A DNA stretch of 64,000 bases from Glutamicibacter halophytocola (GCF_001302565.1 NZ_CP012750.1:1550001-1614000), one strand, 5' to 3'; shown: positions 7,777-16,628, counted from the stretch's first letter. Numbers and translations: made by a program. Notes: generated by a model not told the origin, from the letters alone.

Positions 7777-8274
7777 ATGATCATGGCAAGTGCACCTCCC
7801 TTCCGGAGCTCGGATCTTTTCCGCGCTCTCCTGCGGCTTCAGCGGGCCCATGCGCTCTATGAAGTCCGATGGCGCGCCCGCCTCAATCTGAACGACACGG
7901 ATCTGAGGACCCTGAACCTCATCCGGTGCTTGAGCGCACCCAGCCCTGGCGAGCTGGCCAAGGAGCTGGGCGTTTCCTCGGCCGGCATCACCGCGGTGCT
8001 GGATCGGCTCGAAGCGCGCCACGTGATCCAGCGCCAGCAGCATGCGACGGATCGGCGGCGCACCGTGGTCCATCCCGGCAGCGGCTTCCCCGAGACCACC
8101 GGCGAGGGGATCGCGGTGCTGCGCAGCCTGCACAGGTTCTGCGACCAGCTCGATGAACCCTCCCGCCTTGCGCTGCGCGCACTGCTGGGGGAAATCCTGC
8201 TCACGCTGCAGGCCGCCGGCACTGGGCCAGCCGATCATTCCACCCCACCAGATTCCCGGAGCAGTGAACAATGA
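7777..8274 (+). CDS. MarR-family regulator, first gene of the carotenoid operon (CrtR-like)
   Basis: A 165-residue winged-helix regulator: the recognition helix 'GELAKELGVSSAGITAVLDRLEARH' lies at about residues 51-75 and the wing 'HATDRRRTVV' at about 81-90. An alternative ATG lies two codons later at 7783; neither has a strong ribosome-binding site. Its stop overlaps the crtE start (ATGA at 8271-8274), so it is translationally coupled to the biosynthetic genes it probably represses. In corynebacteria the CrtR gene is divergent from crtE and its effector is geranylgeranyl diphosphate; here the regulator is co-directional and leads the operon. The effector here is an inference. Confidence 0.85.
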   Translation: MIMASAPPFRSSDLFRALLRLQRAHALYEVRWRARLNLNDTDLRTLNLIRCLSAPSPGELAKELGVSSAGITAVLDRLEARHVIQRQQHATDRRRTVVHPGSGFPETTGEGIAVLRSLHRFCDQLDEPSRLALRALLGEILLTLQAAGTGPADHSTPPDSRSSEQ

Positions 8275-9380
8275 CAACGCACGCCAGCACCGATCAATCC
8301 CCGCCGGCCGGCCCGCGCATGATGGGCGGCGAGAACGGACTCATCGACGAGGCCACCCAGGCCGCCATCAGCCAGCGGCTTTCGCAGATCGGCTCGCAAG
8401 CGCAGCAGCGCACTGCAGCCTATTCCAGCCAGGGCGCCGTGCTGTGGTCGCAGATCACCGGCCGCCTGGCTACCGGCAAGCTGATGCGCCCGGCCTTGGC
8501 CATGCTCGGCTACCGCGCCTTCTCGGGCCGCAATGAGCCCCGCGCCATCGACTTGGCCTGCGCCTTCGAGCTGCTGCACAGCGCGCTGCTGATCCACGAT
8601 GACGTGGTGGACAAGGACTTCGTGCGCCGCGGAGAAGCCACCATCTCGGCGCTCTACCGCGATCAGGCCCTGGCCGGCGGGCGCAGCCTCCCCGATGCCG
8701 AGCATGCCGGGAATTCGGTGGGGATTATCGCCGGAGACCTGCTGATCAGCGAGGCGATCAAGCTCGCCGCCCGCGCCGCAGCCGGCACCGACAGCGAGTC
8801 CGTCGTGGAGCAGGCGTTCTTCCAGGCAATCGAGCAGGCCGGGGCAGGAGAACTGGAAGACCTGCTCTACTCCCTGGGCTCGGCGCCGGCGACCACCAGC
8901 CAGGTGCTGCGCATGGAGCAGCTGAAAACCGCCTCCTACTCCTTCCAGCTGCCGCTGCAAGCCGGGGCGCTGTTGGCAGGGGCTTCCATGGGCCAGGCCG
9001 AAAACATCGGCACCGTGGGCTGCCAGCTCGGGGTGGCGTACCAGGTCATCGACGATGTGCTCGGGACCTTCGGGGACCCGTCGCGCACCGGCAAATCCGT
9101 CGAGTCCGACCTGCGCGAATTCAAGAGCACAATCCTGCTGGCCCTGGCCGCTGAACAGCCCGAATTCGCCCAGATGCTCAAAGAATTCCGCTCCGGCAAG
9201 GTGCCAGCCGGACAAATCCGCGAGGAGCTGGCCAGCCAGGGCACGGAGCAATTCGCCCGGCAGCTGGCCGAAGCGCTGTGCAGCCGCGCCACCGGATCGG
9301 CGGCCTTCCGCGACTTGCCCCAGGGTGCCCAGCAGCTGCTGCGCACCTGCAGCCACCTCATCCTGGAGCGAAGCCGATGA
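8271..9380 (+). CDS. crtE: Geranylgeranyl diphosphate synthase (polyprenyl synthetase)
   Basis: A 369-residue prenyltransferase that condenses isopentenyl diphosphate with allylic diphosphates to give GGPP, the C20 precursor of phytoene. The first aspartate-rich motif DDVVD is at residues 110-114, following LLIH, and the second motif DDVLGTFGD is at 261-269. 'GKLMRPALAMLGY' near 69-81 is the family's diphosphate-binding region. Start and stop overlap both neighbours by the ATGA pattern. The length is normal. Confidence 0.95.
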   Translation: MTTHASTDQSPPAGPRMMGGENGLIDEATQAAISQRLSQIGSQAQQRTAAYSSQGAVLWSQITGRLATGKLMRPALAMLGYRAFSGRNEPRAIDLACAFELLHSALLIHDDVVDKDFVRRGEATISALYRDQALAGGRSLPDAEHAGNSVGIIAGDLLISEAIKLAARAAAGTDSESVVEQAFFQAIEQAGAGELEDLLYSLGSAPATTSQVLRMEQLKTASYSFQLPLQAGALLAGASMGQAENIGTVGCQLGVAYQVIDDVLGTFGDPSRTGKSVESDLREFKSTILLALAAEQPEFAQMLKEFRSGKVPAGQIREELASQGTEQFARQLAEALCSRATGSAAFRDLPQGAQQLLRTCSHLILERSR

Positions 9381-10318
9381 ACGCCATGGACCCGCGCGAG
9401 CTCGACCCCCGCACCCCGGCACTGCACCTGTATTCGCGCACCGCGCAACGCAGCTCGAAGGTGCTGCTCCGCCAGTACTCCACCTCCTTCTCGCTGGCCT
9501 GCCGGTTGCTCGACGCTGACAGCGCGACCCGCATCGCCAACATCTACGCCCTGGTGCGCCTCGCCGATGAAATCGTCGACGGGGTGGCCCTCCAGGCCGG
9601 ACTCGAGCCACGTGCCATCGCCGCGTGCCTGGATGACCTGGAAGCGGAAACCGAACGCGCCATGGAACGCGGCTACAGCACCAATCTGGTGGTGCACGCC
9701 TTTGCGCTCACCGCGCGTTCCACCGGCATTGGGCCGGAGCTGACCGCCCCGTTCTTCGCCTCGATGCGGGCGGATCTGACCACCGGGGAACACGATGCGC
9801 GCAGCCTCGAAGACTATATCTATGGCTCCGCCGAGGTCATCGGGCTGATGTGCCTCCAGGTGTTCATGGCCATGCCCGGCGCCATGCCACTGGGCGCGGA
9901 GCAAGAAGCCCAGGCGAAACTGGCAGCCCGCAGCCTGGGCGCGGCCTTCCAGAAGGTCAATTTCCTGCGCGACTTGATGCAGGACAGCCAGGAACTGGGA
10001 CGGGCCTATTTCCCCGGCATCGACCCCGAAGCCTTTGATGAGCAGGACAAGCAGCGCCTGGTGGAGCAGATCGATCAGGATCTGGACAAGGCACGTGCCG
10101 GGCTTGCGCTGCTGGCGCCAGCCGCAGCGCGCGCGGTGCGCCTGGCCCACGACCTGTTCCAGGAATTGAACCGGCAGCTGGCCAAGGCCCCGGCCGAGGC
10201 GCTGCTGCGGACCAGGATCTCGGTTTCCCCCGGGCGCAAGGCCATGATCGCGGTGCGGGTGCTGCTGGCCAGGCAGGGAAAGACGCAAACCAGCCACATC
10301 ATGGAAGGACGGCACTAG
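9377..10318 (+). CDS. crtB: Phytoene synthase
   Basis: A 313-residue squalene/phytoene synthase that joins two GGPP molecules head to head into 15-cis-phytoene. The substrate-binding aspartates are visible in ADEIVD (64-68) and in RDLMQDSQELGR (Asp199 and Asp203). The ATG at 9377 overlaps the crtE stop by four bases, which fixes the start; the frame runs open upstream into crtE but with no start signal. The stop codon TAG at 10316-10318 is immediately followed by the crtI ATG. Confidence 0.95.
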   Translation: MNAMDPRELDPRTPALHLYSRTAQRSSKVLLRQYSTSFSLACRLLDADSATRIANIYALVRLADEIVDGVALQAGLEPRAIAACLDDLEAETERAMERGYSTNLVVHAFALTARSTGIGPELTAPFFASMRADLTTGEHDARSLEDYIYGSAEVIGLMCLQVFMAMPGAMPLGAEQEAQAKLAARSLGAAFQKVNFLRDLMQDSQELGRAYFPGIDPEAFDEQDKQRLVEQIDQDLDKARAGLALLAPAAARAVRLAHDLFQELNRQLAKAPAEALLRTRISVSPGRKAMIAVRVLLARQGKTQTSHIMEGRH

Positions 10319-11911
10319 ATGGCCAGCGAAGCACGGGACGTTGTAGTCATCGGAGGGGGATTCTCGGGTTTGGCCAGCGCCGGCCTGCTGGCCGCGCGCG
10401 GGTGCAATGTCACCTTGCTGGAACAGCACCCGAGCGTGGGCGGCCGGTCCGGGCGCATTGAGCGCGCCGGCTTCCGCTTCGATACCGGGCCCTCCTGGTA
10501 TCTGATGCCGGAGGTCTTCGAGCACTGGTTCGAGCTCATGGGAACCAGCGTCGGCGCGCAGCTGGAGCTGCGCGAGCTGGACACCGGATACCGCACGTTC
10601 TTCCAGGGCCGGCAGGCCCCGGTGGACGTGGGCACCGGACCGGGCGTCCGCGAGCTCTTCGAATCCCTGGAACCGGGTAGCGCCCCGGCGCTTGAGGAGT
10701 ACTTGCGCACCGCTGGCAATGGCTATGAACTGGCCTTGAAGCACTTCCTCTATGATGACTTCAGCTCGCCCCGGTCGCTGATGGATCCCCAGCTGCTGCG
10801 CCTGCTCCCGCAGCTGGCCGCCTTGCTCGGATCCAGCCTGGAGAGCTATCTCGCCCGGCGTTTCCAGAGCAACGAAATCCGCCAGCTGCTGGGCTATCCT
10901 GCCGTATTCCTGGGCTCCAGCCCGGAACGCACCCCTGCGCTTTATCAGCTGATGAGCCACCTGGACTTGGCAGATGGCGTCAAGTACCCGATGGGCGGCT
11001 TCGCGGCGGTTGCCGATGCCATGGCTAAAGTGGCAGCCGAGCAGGGAGCCAGCATCAGGGTCGGAGCGACCGCCACTGCGATCGAGACCACCACGGGAAA
11101 GAAGCCGCGGGTGGCGGCGGTTCACTGGACCGATGCCTCGGGGCAGCGGCAACGCACCGCGGCGCAGGCGGTGATCGGTGCCGCCGATGCGCGCCATATC
11201 GACGGCAGCCTGCTGCCAGGGCATCTGCAGACGCATACGGCCAAGAGCTTTGCGCGCAGGGATCCGGGCCCGAGCGCCATCCTGGTCTGCCTGGGCATCA
11301 CGGGGAAATTGCCGGAACTGGAACATCACAATCTGCTTTTCAGCAAGGACTGGAAGGATAATTTCGCGCGCATCCGCCAGGGCCGCGAACTGCAGCCGGA
11401 AACCAGCATCTACGTCTGCAAGCCCAGCGCCACCGACCCCTTTGTCGCTCCCGCCGATTGCGAGAATCTGTTCATTCTCGTGCCCGCGCCGGCCTTGCTC
11501 GAATGGGGGCAAGGCGGCCCGGACGGGCTCGGGGATGCCATGGTCGAGCAGGTCGCGGACGCAGCCATCGACCAGCTGGCGAACTGGGCCGGAATCCCGG
11601 ATCTGCGCCAAAGGATCGTGGTGCGCCAGAGCATCGGTCCGGCGGATTTCGAACAGCAATACGGCGCCTACCGGGGAGGGGCGCTGGGCCTGGCGCATAC
11701 CCTGGGCCAAAGCGCCATGCTCCGGCCCGGCAATCACAGCAAGAAGGTGCAGGGACTGCATTATGCCGGAAGCACGGTGCGCCCCGGGATTGGCGTTCCG
11801 ATGTGCTTGATCAGCGGCGAGCTGGCGGCCAAGGCTGTACTGGGCATCACTGGCCCCGGACCCTTGCCCCACGAGCGGCGAAGCGCCAGCAGCAGGGAAG
11901 CGGGAGCATGA
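10319..11911 (+). CDS. crtI: Phytoene desaturase (lycopene-forming)
   Basis: A 530-residue FAD-dependent CrtI-type desaturase that introduces four double bonds into phytoene to give lycopene at the membrane. The dinucleotide-binding motif GGGFSG is at residues 12-17, followed by the acidic end of beta-2 (LLEQ), 'GGRSGR' near 41-46 and 'DTGPSWYLMP' near 55-64. The C-terminal FAD-contact motif 'YAGSTVRPGIGVP' lies at about 482-494. It abuts crtB with no gap and overlaps crtYe by four bases. Confidence 0.95.
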   Translation: MASEARDVVVIGGGFSGLASAGLLAARGCNVTLLEQHPSVGGRSGRIERAGFRFDTGPSWYLMPEVFEHWFELMGTSVGAQLELRELDTGYRTFFQGRQAPVDVGTGPGVRELFESLEPGSAPALEEYLRTAGNGYELALKHFLYDDFSSPRSLMDPQLLRLLPQLAALLGSSLESYLARRFQSNEIRQLLGYPAVFLGSSPERTPALYQLMSHLDLADGVKYPMGGFAAVADAMAKVAAEQGASIRVGATATAIETTTGKKPRVAAVHWTDASGQRQRTAAQAVIGAADARHIDGSLLPGHLQTHTAKSFARRDPGPSAILVCLGITGKLPELEHHNLLFSKDWKDNFARIRQGRELQPETSIYVCKPSATDPFVAPADCENLFILVPAPALLEWGQGGPDGLGDAMVEQVADAAIDQLANWAGIPDLRQRIVVRQSIGPADFEQQYGAYRGGALGLAHTLGQSAMLRPGNHSKKVQGLHYAGSTVRPGIGVPMCLISGELAAKAVLGITGPGPLPHERRSASSREAGA

Positions 11912-12270
11912 TCTATCTGGGTATTCTTCTCGGACTGCTCGGCTGCATGGCGCTCCTGGATGCCAAGTGGAAGCTTTTTGTCTTCCGCCACCCGCTGCGC
12001 GGGCTGATGGTCCTAGTCTTGGGGACGGGATTTTTTGTGCTCTGGGATGTCCTGGCCATCGGGCAGGGGATCTTCCTGCATAAGCCATCGGAGTTGATGA
12101 CCGGGATCATGGTCGGCGAGCAATTCCCCTTGGAGGAAGTCTTTTTCCTGGTTTTCCTGTGCTATTGCGCGATGATCGCGGTGACCGGGGCGCAGGCACT
12201 GATCAAGTTCCGCGCGCGGCGAACCCGTGGAAGCTCAAAGGCAGGGGAGGGCGATGGCCATGTTTCTTGA
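11908..12270 (+). CDS. crtYe: C50 carotenoid epsilon-cyclase subunit (CrtYe-like)
   Basis: A 120-residue membrane protein with three hydrophobic helices and the conserved 'PLEEVFFLVF' motif (near residues 72-81) of the heterodimeric lycopene cyclase family. Together with CrtYf it cyclises the C50 product of the elongase. The ATG at 11908 overlaps the crtI stop as ATGA, and the 3' end overlaps crtYf by 17 bases. Whether the rings are epsilon, beta or gamma cannot be decided from this sequence; the naming follows the crtYe-crtYf-crtEb order of decaprenoxanthin producers. Confidence 0.88.
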   Translation: MIYLGILLGLLGCMALLDAKWKLFVFRHPLRGLMVLVLGTGFFVLWDVLAIGQGIFLHKPSELMTGIMVGEQFPLEEVFFLVFLCYCAMIAVTGAQALIKFRARRTRGSSKAGEGDGHVS

Positions 12271-12610
12271 GATGAGCTTCTGGTTTCTCGCCGCAGCGGG
12301 CAGCGTGTTCCTTCTCGGCGCCCTGGCCGGCAGGAAAAAGCCTGCCGCCATCGCGCTGCCGGTCCTGGCAGCGATGGTGCTGATGCTGCTGCTCACGGCG
12401 ATCTTCGACAACCTGATGATCTTTGCGGGGCTCTTCGACTATGGGACGCACACCCTTTCCGGCCTGCGCATCGGGCTGGCTCCCATTGAGGACTTCGCCT
12501 ACGCTGCCTGTGCCGTGCTCCTGGGGCCCGGCCTCTGGTGGCTCTTCGAGGCCCTGGCCTCACGGCGCAAGGGCAGCGGCCATTCCATTCCTCCCAACGA
12601 CAAGGCCTGA
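12254..12610 (+). CDS. crtYf: C50 carotenoid epsilon-cyclase subunit (CrtYf-like)
   Basis: A 118-residue membrane protein, the partner subunit of CrtYe. It has about three transmembrane helices and the diagnostic 'APIEDFAYA' motif (near residues 76-84), equivalent to the P-x-E-[ED] motif of the other subunit. GGGGAGG lies just before the ATG at 12254; the ATG two codons later (12260) is equally possible and better spaced. It ends two bases before the crtEb start. Confidence 0.88.
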   Translation: MAMFLEMSFWFLAAAGSVFLLGALAGRKKPAAIALPVLAAMVLMLLLTAIFDNLMIFAGLFDYGTHTLSGLRIGLAPIEDFAYAACAVLLGPGLWWLFEALASRRKGSGHSIPPNDKA

Positions 12611-12612
12611 CT

Positions 12613-13476
12613 ATGCTCCATGGAATCATCACAACCTCGCGGCCGGTGTCGTGGGTGAACACCGCCTACCCCTTTGCCGCCGCCTACCTCCTGGCAGGAG
12701 GATCGATGGATTGGAAATTCGTCGTTGGCACCGTCTTCTTCCTGTTTCCCTACAACCTGGTGATGTACGGGGTCAACGACGTCTTCGACTATGAATCGGA
12801 TCTGCGCAACCCGAGAAAGGGCGGCATTGAAGGCGCGCTGCTGGCCCGCCGCAGCCATCGGATGATCTTGCTGGCGAGCGCGGTCACGGCCGTGCCGTTC
12901 CTGGTTGTCTTGGCTTTTGCCGGAAGCGGCATCTCCACTGCGGTGCTGGCAGGGTCGGTTGCGGCGTTGCTTGCCTACAGCGTTCCGGTCCTGCGTTTCA
13001 AGGAACGCGCTGGACTGGACTCCGTCACCAGCGCCGTCCATTTTGTATCGCCGGCGATCTTCGGCTGGGTGCTGGCGGGCGCGCCGGTGCACCCCACCCA
13101 ATGGCTGGTGTTCATCGCCTTCCTTCTCTGGGGCATGGCCAGCCATGCATTGGGCGCCATCCAGGACATCCTTCCCGACCGCGAAGCGTCGCTCGGCTCG
13201 ATCGCGGTAGCGTTCGGCGCGCGGAGAACGATCTTCTTGGTGGCAGGCGCGTATCTGCTCGCTGGGCTGCTGGTCCTGTTCGGAGTACGCGGAATCGGCT
13301 CGTTGGCCGGCTTGCTCGCCATTGCCTACATTCTTAATGTGCTTCCGCATCTTGGGGTGCAGGATTCGACGTCCGGTACGGTTAACCGGGCGTGGAAGAG
13401 ATTTCTGTGGATCAACTACTTTTGCGGATTCCTGCTGACGATGTTGTTGATCTACGCAGCTGTATTCACCCGCTAA
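12613..13476 (+). CDS. crtEb: Lycopene elongase (UbiA-family prenyltransferase)
   Basis: A 287-residue polytopic membrane prenyltransferase that adds two C5 units to lycopene, giving the C50 skeleton (flavuxanthin in known systems). The metal-diphosphate motif NDVFDYESD is at residues 55-63, and the second acidic motif 'QDILPDREA' is near 184-192. The hydrophobic profile fits eight to nine helices. The start two bases after crtYf is chosen because an in-frame upstream start would lie inside crtYf. Confidence 0.92.
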   Translation: MLHGIITTSRPVSWVNTAYPFAAAYLLAGGSMDWKFVVGTVFFLFPYNLVMYGVNDVFDYESDLRNPRKGGIEGALLARRSHRMILLASAVTAVPFLVVLAFAGSGISTAVLAGSVAALLAYSVPVLRFKERAGLDSVTSAVHFVSPAIFGWVLAGAPVHPTQWLVFIAFLLWGMASHALGAIQDILPDREASLGSIAVAFGARRTIFLVAGAYLLAGLLVLFGVRGIGSLAGLLAIAYILNVLPHLGVQDSTSGTVNRAWKRFLWINYFCGFLLTMLLIYAAVFTR

Positions 13477-13501
13477 CCACCAAAGAGAAGTCGAGGATTT
13501 G

Positions 13502-14020
13502 ATGGATGTCATCCTGCTTTCCGAGGACGGCCAGCCAGTTGGCGCCATGCCCAAGGAAACAGTGCATAACAGGGATACGCCTTTGCACCAGGCGTTCTCC
13601 TGCCACGTCAGGAATTCCTTGGGGCAGGTGCTGATGACGCGCAGGGCGCTGTCAAAGGCGACATGGCCCGGGGTATGGACGAATTCCTTCTGCGGCCACC
13701 CCCAGCCGGGGGAGCAGATGGAAACCGCGATCCGGCGCCATGCTGCAGGGGAACTGGGCATGGAAATCCGGGATATCCAGGTAGCGCTGCCGGACTTCCG
13801 CTATCGCGCGGTCGATGCCTCCGGCGTCGTTGAAAATGAGATCTGTCCGGTCTTCACCGCCGTGATCGATGGGGGCATCGCGGCTAATCCGGCCGAAGTC
13901 ATGGATTACCGCTGGGTTGATCCCGCGGAATTTGCTGTAGCAGTCCAGTCAGCTCCTTGGGCCTTCAGCCCATGGCTGGTCATGCAAGCCGGCGAAATGA
14001 CCCAGTATCGGACCCGGTAG
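13502..14020 (+). CDS. idi: Isopentenyl-diphosphate delta-isomerase, type I
   Basis: A 172-residue Nudix-fold enzyme that converts IPP to DMAPP, balancing the two C5 precursors for GGPP synthesis and for the elongase. The active-site Cys is in 'NSFCGHPQPGE' (about residues 61-71), and the Glu-rich 'ENEICPVF' segment follows near 114-121. GAGG ends five bases before the ATG; a TTG codon directly before it is a less likely start. It lies 25 bases after crtEb and is probably the last gene of the operon. Confidence 0.93.
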   Translation: MDVILLSEDGQPVGAMPKETVHNRDTPLHQAFSCHVRNSLGQVLMTRRALSKATWPGVWTNSFCGHPQPGEQMETAIRRHAAGELGMEIRDIQVALPDFRYRAVDASGVVENEICPVFTAVIDGGIAANPAEVMDYRWVDPAEFAVAVQSAPWAFSPWLVMQAGEMTQYRTR

Positions 14021-14065
14021 CCGGCCCCTGCCAGACCGGCTGCGCACATAGCGCGGAGGAATAGG

Positions 14066-14099
14066 AAAACGGTGGATGCCATGCGGCATCCACCGTTTT
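14066..14099. terminator. Bidirectional terminator after the crt operon
   Basis: Perfect 15-base-pair stem (AAAACGGTGGATGCC and its complement at 14085-14099) with an ATGC loop. It gives T-runs on both strands, and so serves both idi and the convergent small gene. Confidence 0.92.
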
Positions 14100-14134
14100 G
14101 CATGAAGGGCCGGTGCGAAACACCGGCTTTGCGG

Positions 14135-14596
14135 CTATACGAAGTTCTCGGTGCCTTCGATGGTGTTCATGAAGTGGTCCATGAAGTCGGCAAAGTCGTG
14201 GGCATCGGATTCCTGGTCAACTTGTGCGCCAACGGTGACGGCATCATCGATGTGGTAATCGATGTTCAGCTTTTCTGGAATGCTGAACCGGAAAACCCTG
14301 CCCGTTGAGGTGGCAACTTCGTAGCCGCCATCGCTGAGCTCGGCGAGCTGGTTCACGTTGGTGTTGTTGATGTTGATGGCGTTTTCCGACGCTCGCAAAT
14401 CGTTCGCGTTGACCGGGGCAATGATGAGTTCTGCTGGTTGGCGACGATATCCAATGACCTTGAGCCCTCCAGAACCGGCAGTTCCGGTTCCAGCCACGAG
14501 GTTGTAGCTGGCGAAATTAGGGATCTGCGAGTCGAAGGCCTCGTGGAGACGGGCCTTGACCTGCTCGGCTGGATTTTCGTCTGGGCGGTTGTCCAT
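14135..14596 (-). CDS. Conserved-looking hypothetical protein
   Basis: A 153-residue acidic soluble protein with no signal peptide, membrane segment or motif that I recognise. The N-terminus 'MDNRPDENPAEQVKARLHEAFDSQ' is helical in character; the middle is beta-rich ('GLKVIGYRRQPAELIIAPVN'); the C-terminus is very acidic with many Asp and Glu. The ATG at 14596 is preferred because GTAGGAG lies directly upstream; a TTG ten codons earlier is less likely. It is divergent from ilvD across an 87- to 117-base promoter region. Confidence 0.7.
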   Translation of the reverse strand: MDNRPDENPAEQVKARLHEAFDSQIPNFASYNLVAGTGTAGSGGLKVIGYRRQPAELIIAPVNANDLRASENAININNTNVNQLAELSDGGYEVATSTGRVFRFSIPEKLNIDYHIDDAVTVGAQVDQESDAHDFADFMDHFMNTIEGTENFV

Positions 14597-14713
14597 GACT
14601 CCTACTCTACCGATAAGTTTGGACAATTTGATCAGTCACATCATTTATCGAAATGTGTCACGGTTGCGTCATAGGTTATCCGATTGGTCATATTGACAAC
14701 TAGAATGAAATTT

Positions 14714-16417
14714 ATGAGCCAGGATGCTACGCCAGATATCAAACCACGTTCCCGTGTGGTCACCGATGGTATCCACGCCGCTCCAGCGCGAGGCATGTTG
14801 CGCGCTGTCGGCATGGGCGATGATGACTTCGCAAAACCGCAAATTGGCATTGCCAGCTCGTGGAACGAAATCACCCCTTGCAATCTTTCGTTGAACCGCC
14901 TTGCGCAGGGAGCCAAAGAAGGCGTCCACGCTGGCGGAGGTTTCCCGATGCAATTCGGAACCATTTCGGTATCCGATGGCATTTCCATGGGGCATGAGGG
15001 CATGCACTTCTCGCTTGTTTCCAGGGAAGTCATTGCTGATTCGGTTGAAACGGTCATGATGGCTGAACGCCTGGACGGCTCGGTGCTCTTGGCGGGCTGC
15101 GACAAGTCGCTGCCGGGCATGCTCATGGCCGCCGCGCGGCTCAACCTTTCGTCGGTCTTCCTCTATGCCGGATCCATCATGCCAGGATGGGTGAAGCTGG
15201 AGGACGGCACGGAAAAAGACGTCACGCTGATCGACGCCTTCGAAGCGGTCGGCGCTTGCGCCGCAGGACGCATGAGCGAAAAAGACCTCGATGCCATTGA
15301 GCGAGCCATCTGCCCGGGCGAAGGCGCCTGCGGCGGCATGTACACCGCAAATACCATGGCATCCATCGGCGAGGCGCTGGGCATGAGCCTTCCAGGTTCT
15401 GCCGCGCCACCATCAGCTGACCGGCGCCGCGACATGTTCGCGCACCGCTCGGGCGAAGCCGTGGTGGAGATGCTGCGCAAGGGAATTCGCGCCCGCGACA
15501 TCTTGACCAAAGAGGCCTTTGAAAACGCCATCGCCGTGACCATGGCTTTTGGCGGCTCAACCAACGCCGTGCTGCACCTCTTGGCCATTGCCCGGGAAGC
15601 CGAGGTCGACCTTTCGCTGAGCGACTTCAATCGCATCGGCGACAAGGTGCCGCACCTGGCTGACCTTAAGCCATTCGGCCGCTACGTCATGAACGACCTG
15701 GATCGCGTCGGCGGCGTGCCGGTAGTGATGAAGGCGTTGCTCGATGCAGGGCTGCTCCACGGCGACTGCTTGACGGTCACCGGAAAAACAGTCGCTGAAA
15801 ATCTGGCCAGCATTGCGCCACCGGATCCTGATGGCAAGATTCTTCGAGCCATGGATAACCCCATCCACAAAACCGGTGGTGTCACGGTGCTGCATGGTTC
15901 CTTGGCTCCGGAAGGGGCCGTGGTGAAATCCGCGGGCTTCGATGCGGATGTCTTCGAAGGAACCGCTCGGGTCTTCGAGCGGGAGCAAGGCGCCCTCGAA
16001 GCGCTGGATGCAGGGCAGATCCAGGCCGGCGATGTGGTGGTCATTCGCTATGAGGGTCCCAAGGGCGGACCTGGCATGCGTGAAATGCTGGCCATTACCG
16101 GCGCCATCAAGGGTGCCGGCCTTGGCAAGGACGTCCTGCTGCTCACCGATGGCCGCTTCTCTGGCGGTACTACCGGGCTGTGCATTGGGCACGTGGCCCC
16201 TGAAGCCGTTGACGGCGGGCCCATTGCCTTTGTGCGCGACGGGGACCGGATTCGCGTGGACATTTCCGCCCGCAGCTTCGACCTGCTGGTTGATCCTGCC
16301 GTACTGGAAGGTCGAAAGGCTGGCTGGAAGCCGCTTCCCGCCAAGTTCTCCTCGGGCGTCTTGGCCAAGTACGCAAAATTGGTAAATTCGGCTTCGACAG
16401 GCGCATATTGCGGCTAA
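14714..16417 (+). CDS. ilvD: Dihydroxy-acid dehydratase
   Basis: A 567-residue iron-sulphur dehydratase that converts 2,3-dihydroxy-isovalerate and -methylvalerate to the keto acids of valine and isoleucine. Cluster-binding cysteines are visible at Cys56 (TPCNLS), Cys129 (AGCDKSLPG) and Cys206 (GEGACGGMY), the pattern of a [2Fe-2S] enzyme. '[15 protein letters not shown]' near 480-494 is the substrate-side signature. The start is uncertain: ATG at 14714 (MSQDA) or 14705 (MKFMSQ), neither with a strong ribosome-binding site. It has its own promoter region divergent from the small hypothetical gene. Confidence 0.94.
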   Translation: MSQDATPDIKPRSRVVTDGIHAAPARGMLRAVGMGDDDFAKPQIGIASSWNEITPCNLSLNRLAQGAKEGVHAGGGFPMQFGTISVSDGISMGHEGMHFSLVSREVIADSVETVMMAERLDGSVLLAGCDKSLPGMLMAAARLNLSSVFLYAGSIMPGWVKLEDGTEKDVTLIDAFEAVGACAAGRMSEKDLDAIERAICPGEGACGGMYTANTMASIGEALGMSLPGSAAPPSADRRRDMFAHRSGEAVVEMLRKGIRARDILTKEAFENAIAVTMAFGGSTNAVLHLLAIAREAEVDLSLSDFNRIGDKVPHLADLKPFGRYVMNDLDRVGGVPVVMKALLDAGLLHGDCLTVTGKTVAENLASIAPPDPDGKILRAMDNPIHKTGGVTVLHGSLAPEGAVVKSAGFDADVFEGTARVFEREQGALEALDAGQIQAGDVVVIRYEGPKGGPGMREMLAITGAIKGAGLGKDVLLLTDGRFSGGTTGLCIGHVAPEAVDGGPIAFVRDGDRIRVDISARSFDLLVDPAVLEGRKAGWKPLPAKFSSGVLAKYAKLVNSASTGAYCG

Positions 16418-16470
16418 AGAAGCCGTGGTCCAGATGGGTGGGCGCCAAATGCGTCCACTCATTGGACATC

Positions 16471-16489
16471 CATCTCATATAATGAGATG
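16471..16489 (+). promoter_or_regulatory. ilvBNC promoter -10 element inside an inverted repeat
   Basis: A consensus TATAAT at 16478-16483 lies in the centre of a perfect inverted repeat, CATCTCAT-ATA-ATGAGATG. The -35 region is weak (around 16453-16458). Placing the start site near 16490 would give a leader of about 215 bases before ilvB. The symmetry over the -10 suggests an operator, but no regulator is identified. Confidence 0.5.
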
Positions 16490-16538
16490 AACGGGGTGTC
16501 TAGTTGAACTTTATCCTTGGGTAGAGAAAACTAGAGAC

Positions 16539-16586
16539 ATGCAAACAAACTTCGATGTTCTACTAGTTATCAGGCGCGGAGCCTGA
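16539..16586 (+). CDS. ilvB leader peptide (attenuator)
   Basis: A 15-codon open frame encoding MQTNFDVLLVIRRGA, with four consecutive branched-chain codons and a fifth nearby (Val-Leu-Leu-Val-Ile). It sits upstream of ilvB and is followed by a terminator, the arrangement of transcription attenuation by ribosome stalling when charged Val, Leu or Ile tRNA is scarce. It is too short to be found by ordinary gene calling. Confidence 0.85.
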   Translation: MQTNFDVLLVIRRGA

Positions 16587-16617
16587 GACGCTGTCGCACT
16601 AAGCGGACAGAACATCG
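16553..16617 (+). promoter_or_regulatory. ilvB leader RNA structure (pause-type pairing)
   Basis: CGATGTTCT at 16553-16561, which overlaps the Val-Leu codons of the leader peptide, is perfectly complementary to AGAACATCG at 16609-16617. A nested CTGTCGC/GCGGACAG pairing (with one bulge) extends the helix. A ribosome stalled on the Val/Leu codons would prevent this pairing and free the downstream strand. The exact antiterminator pairing was not resolved by eye. Confidence 0.65.
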
Positions 16618-16628
16618 GTAACGCGCAA

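Noticed and set aside
8936..12088. A 1050-codon open frame on the minus strand opposite crtB and crtI
   Set aside because: It is the mirror of real plus-strand carotenoid genes, which carry intact motifs and ribosome-binding sites. The minus translation is low in hydrophobic core and high in Gln, Arg and Gly, as expected for an antisense frame in GC-rich DNA.
12499..13761. A 420-codon minus-strand frame opposite crtEb and idi
   Set aside because: Shadow frame; the plus strand carries the UbiA and Nudix motifs.
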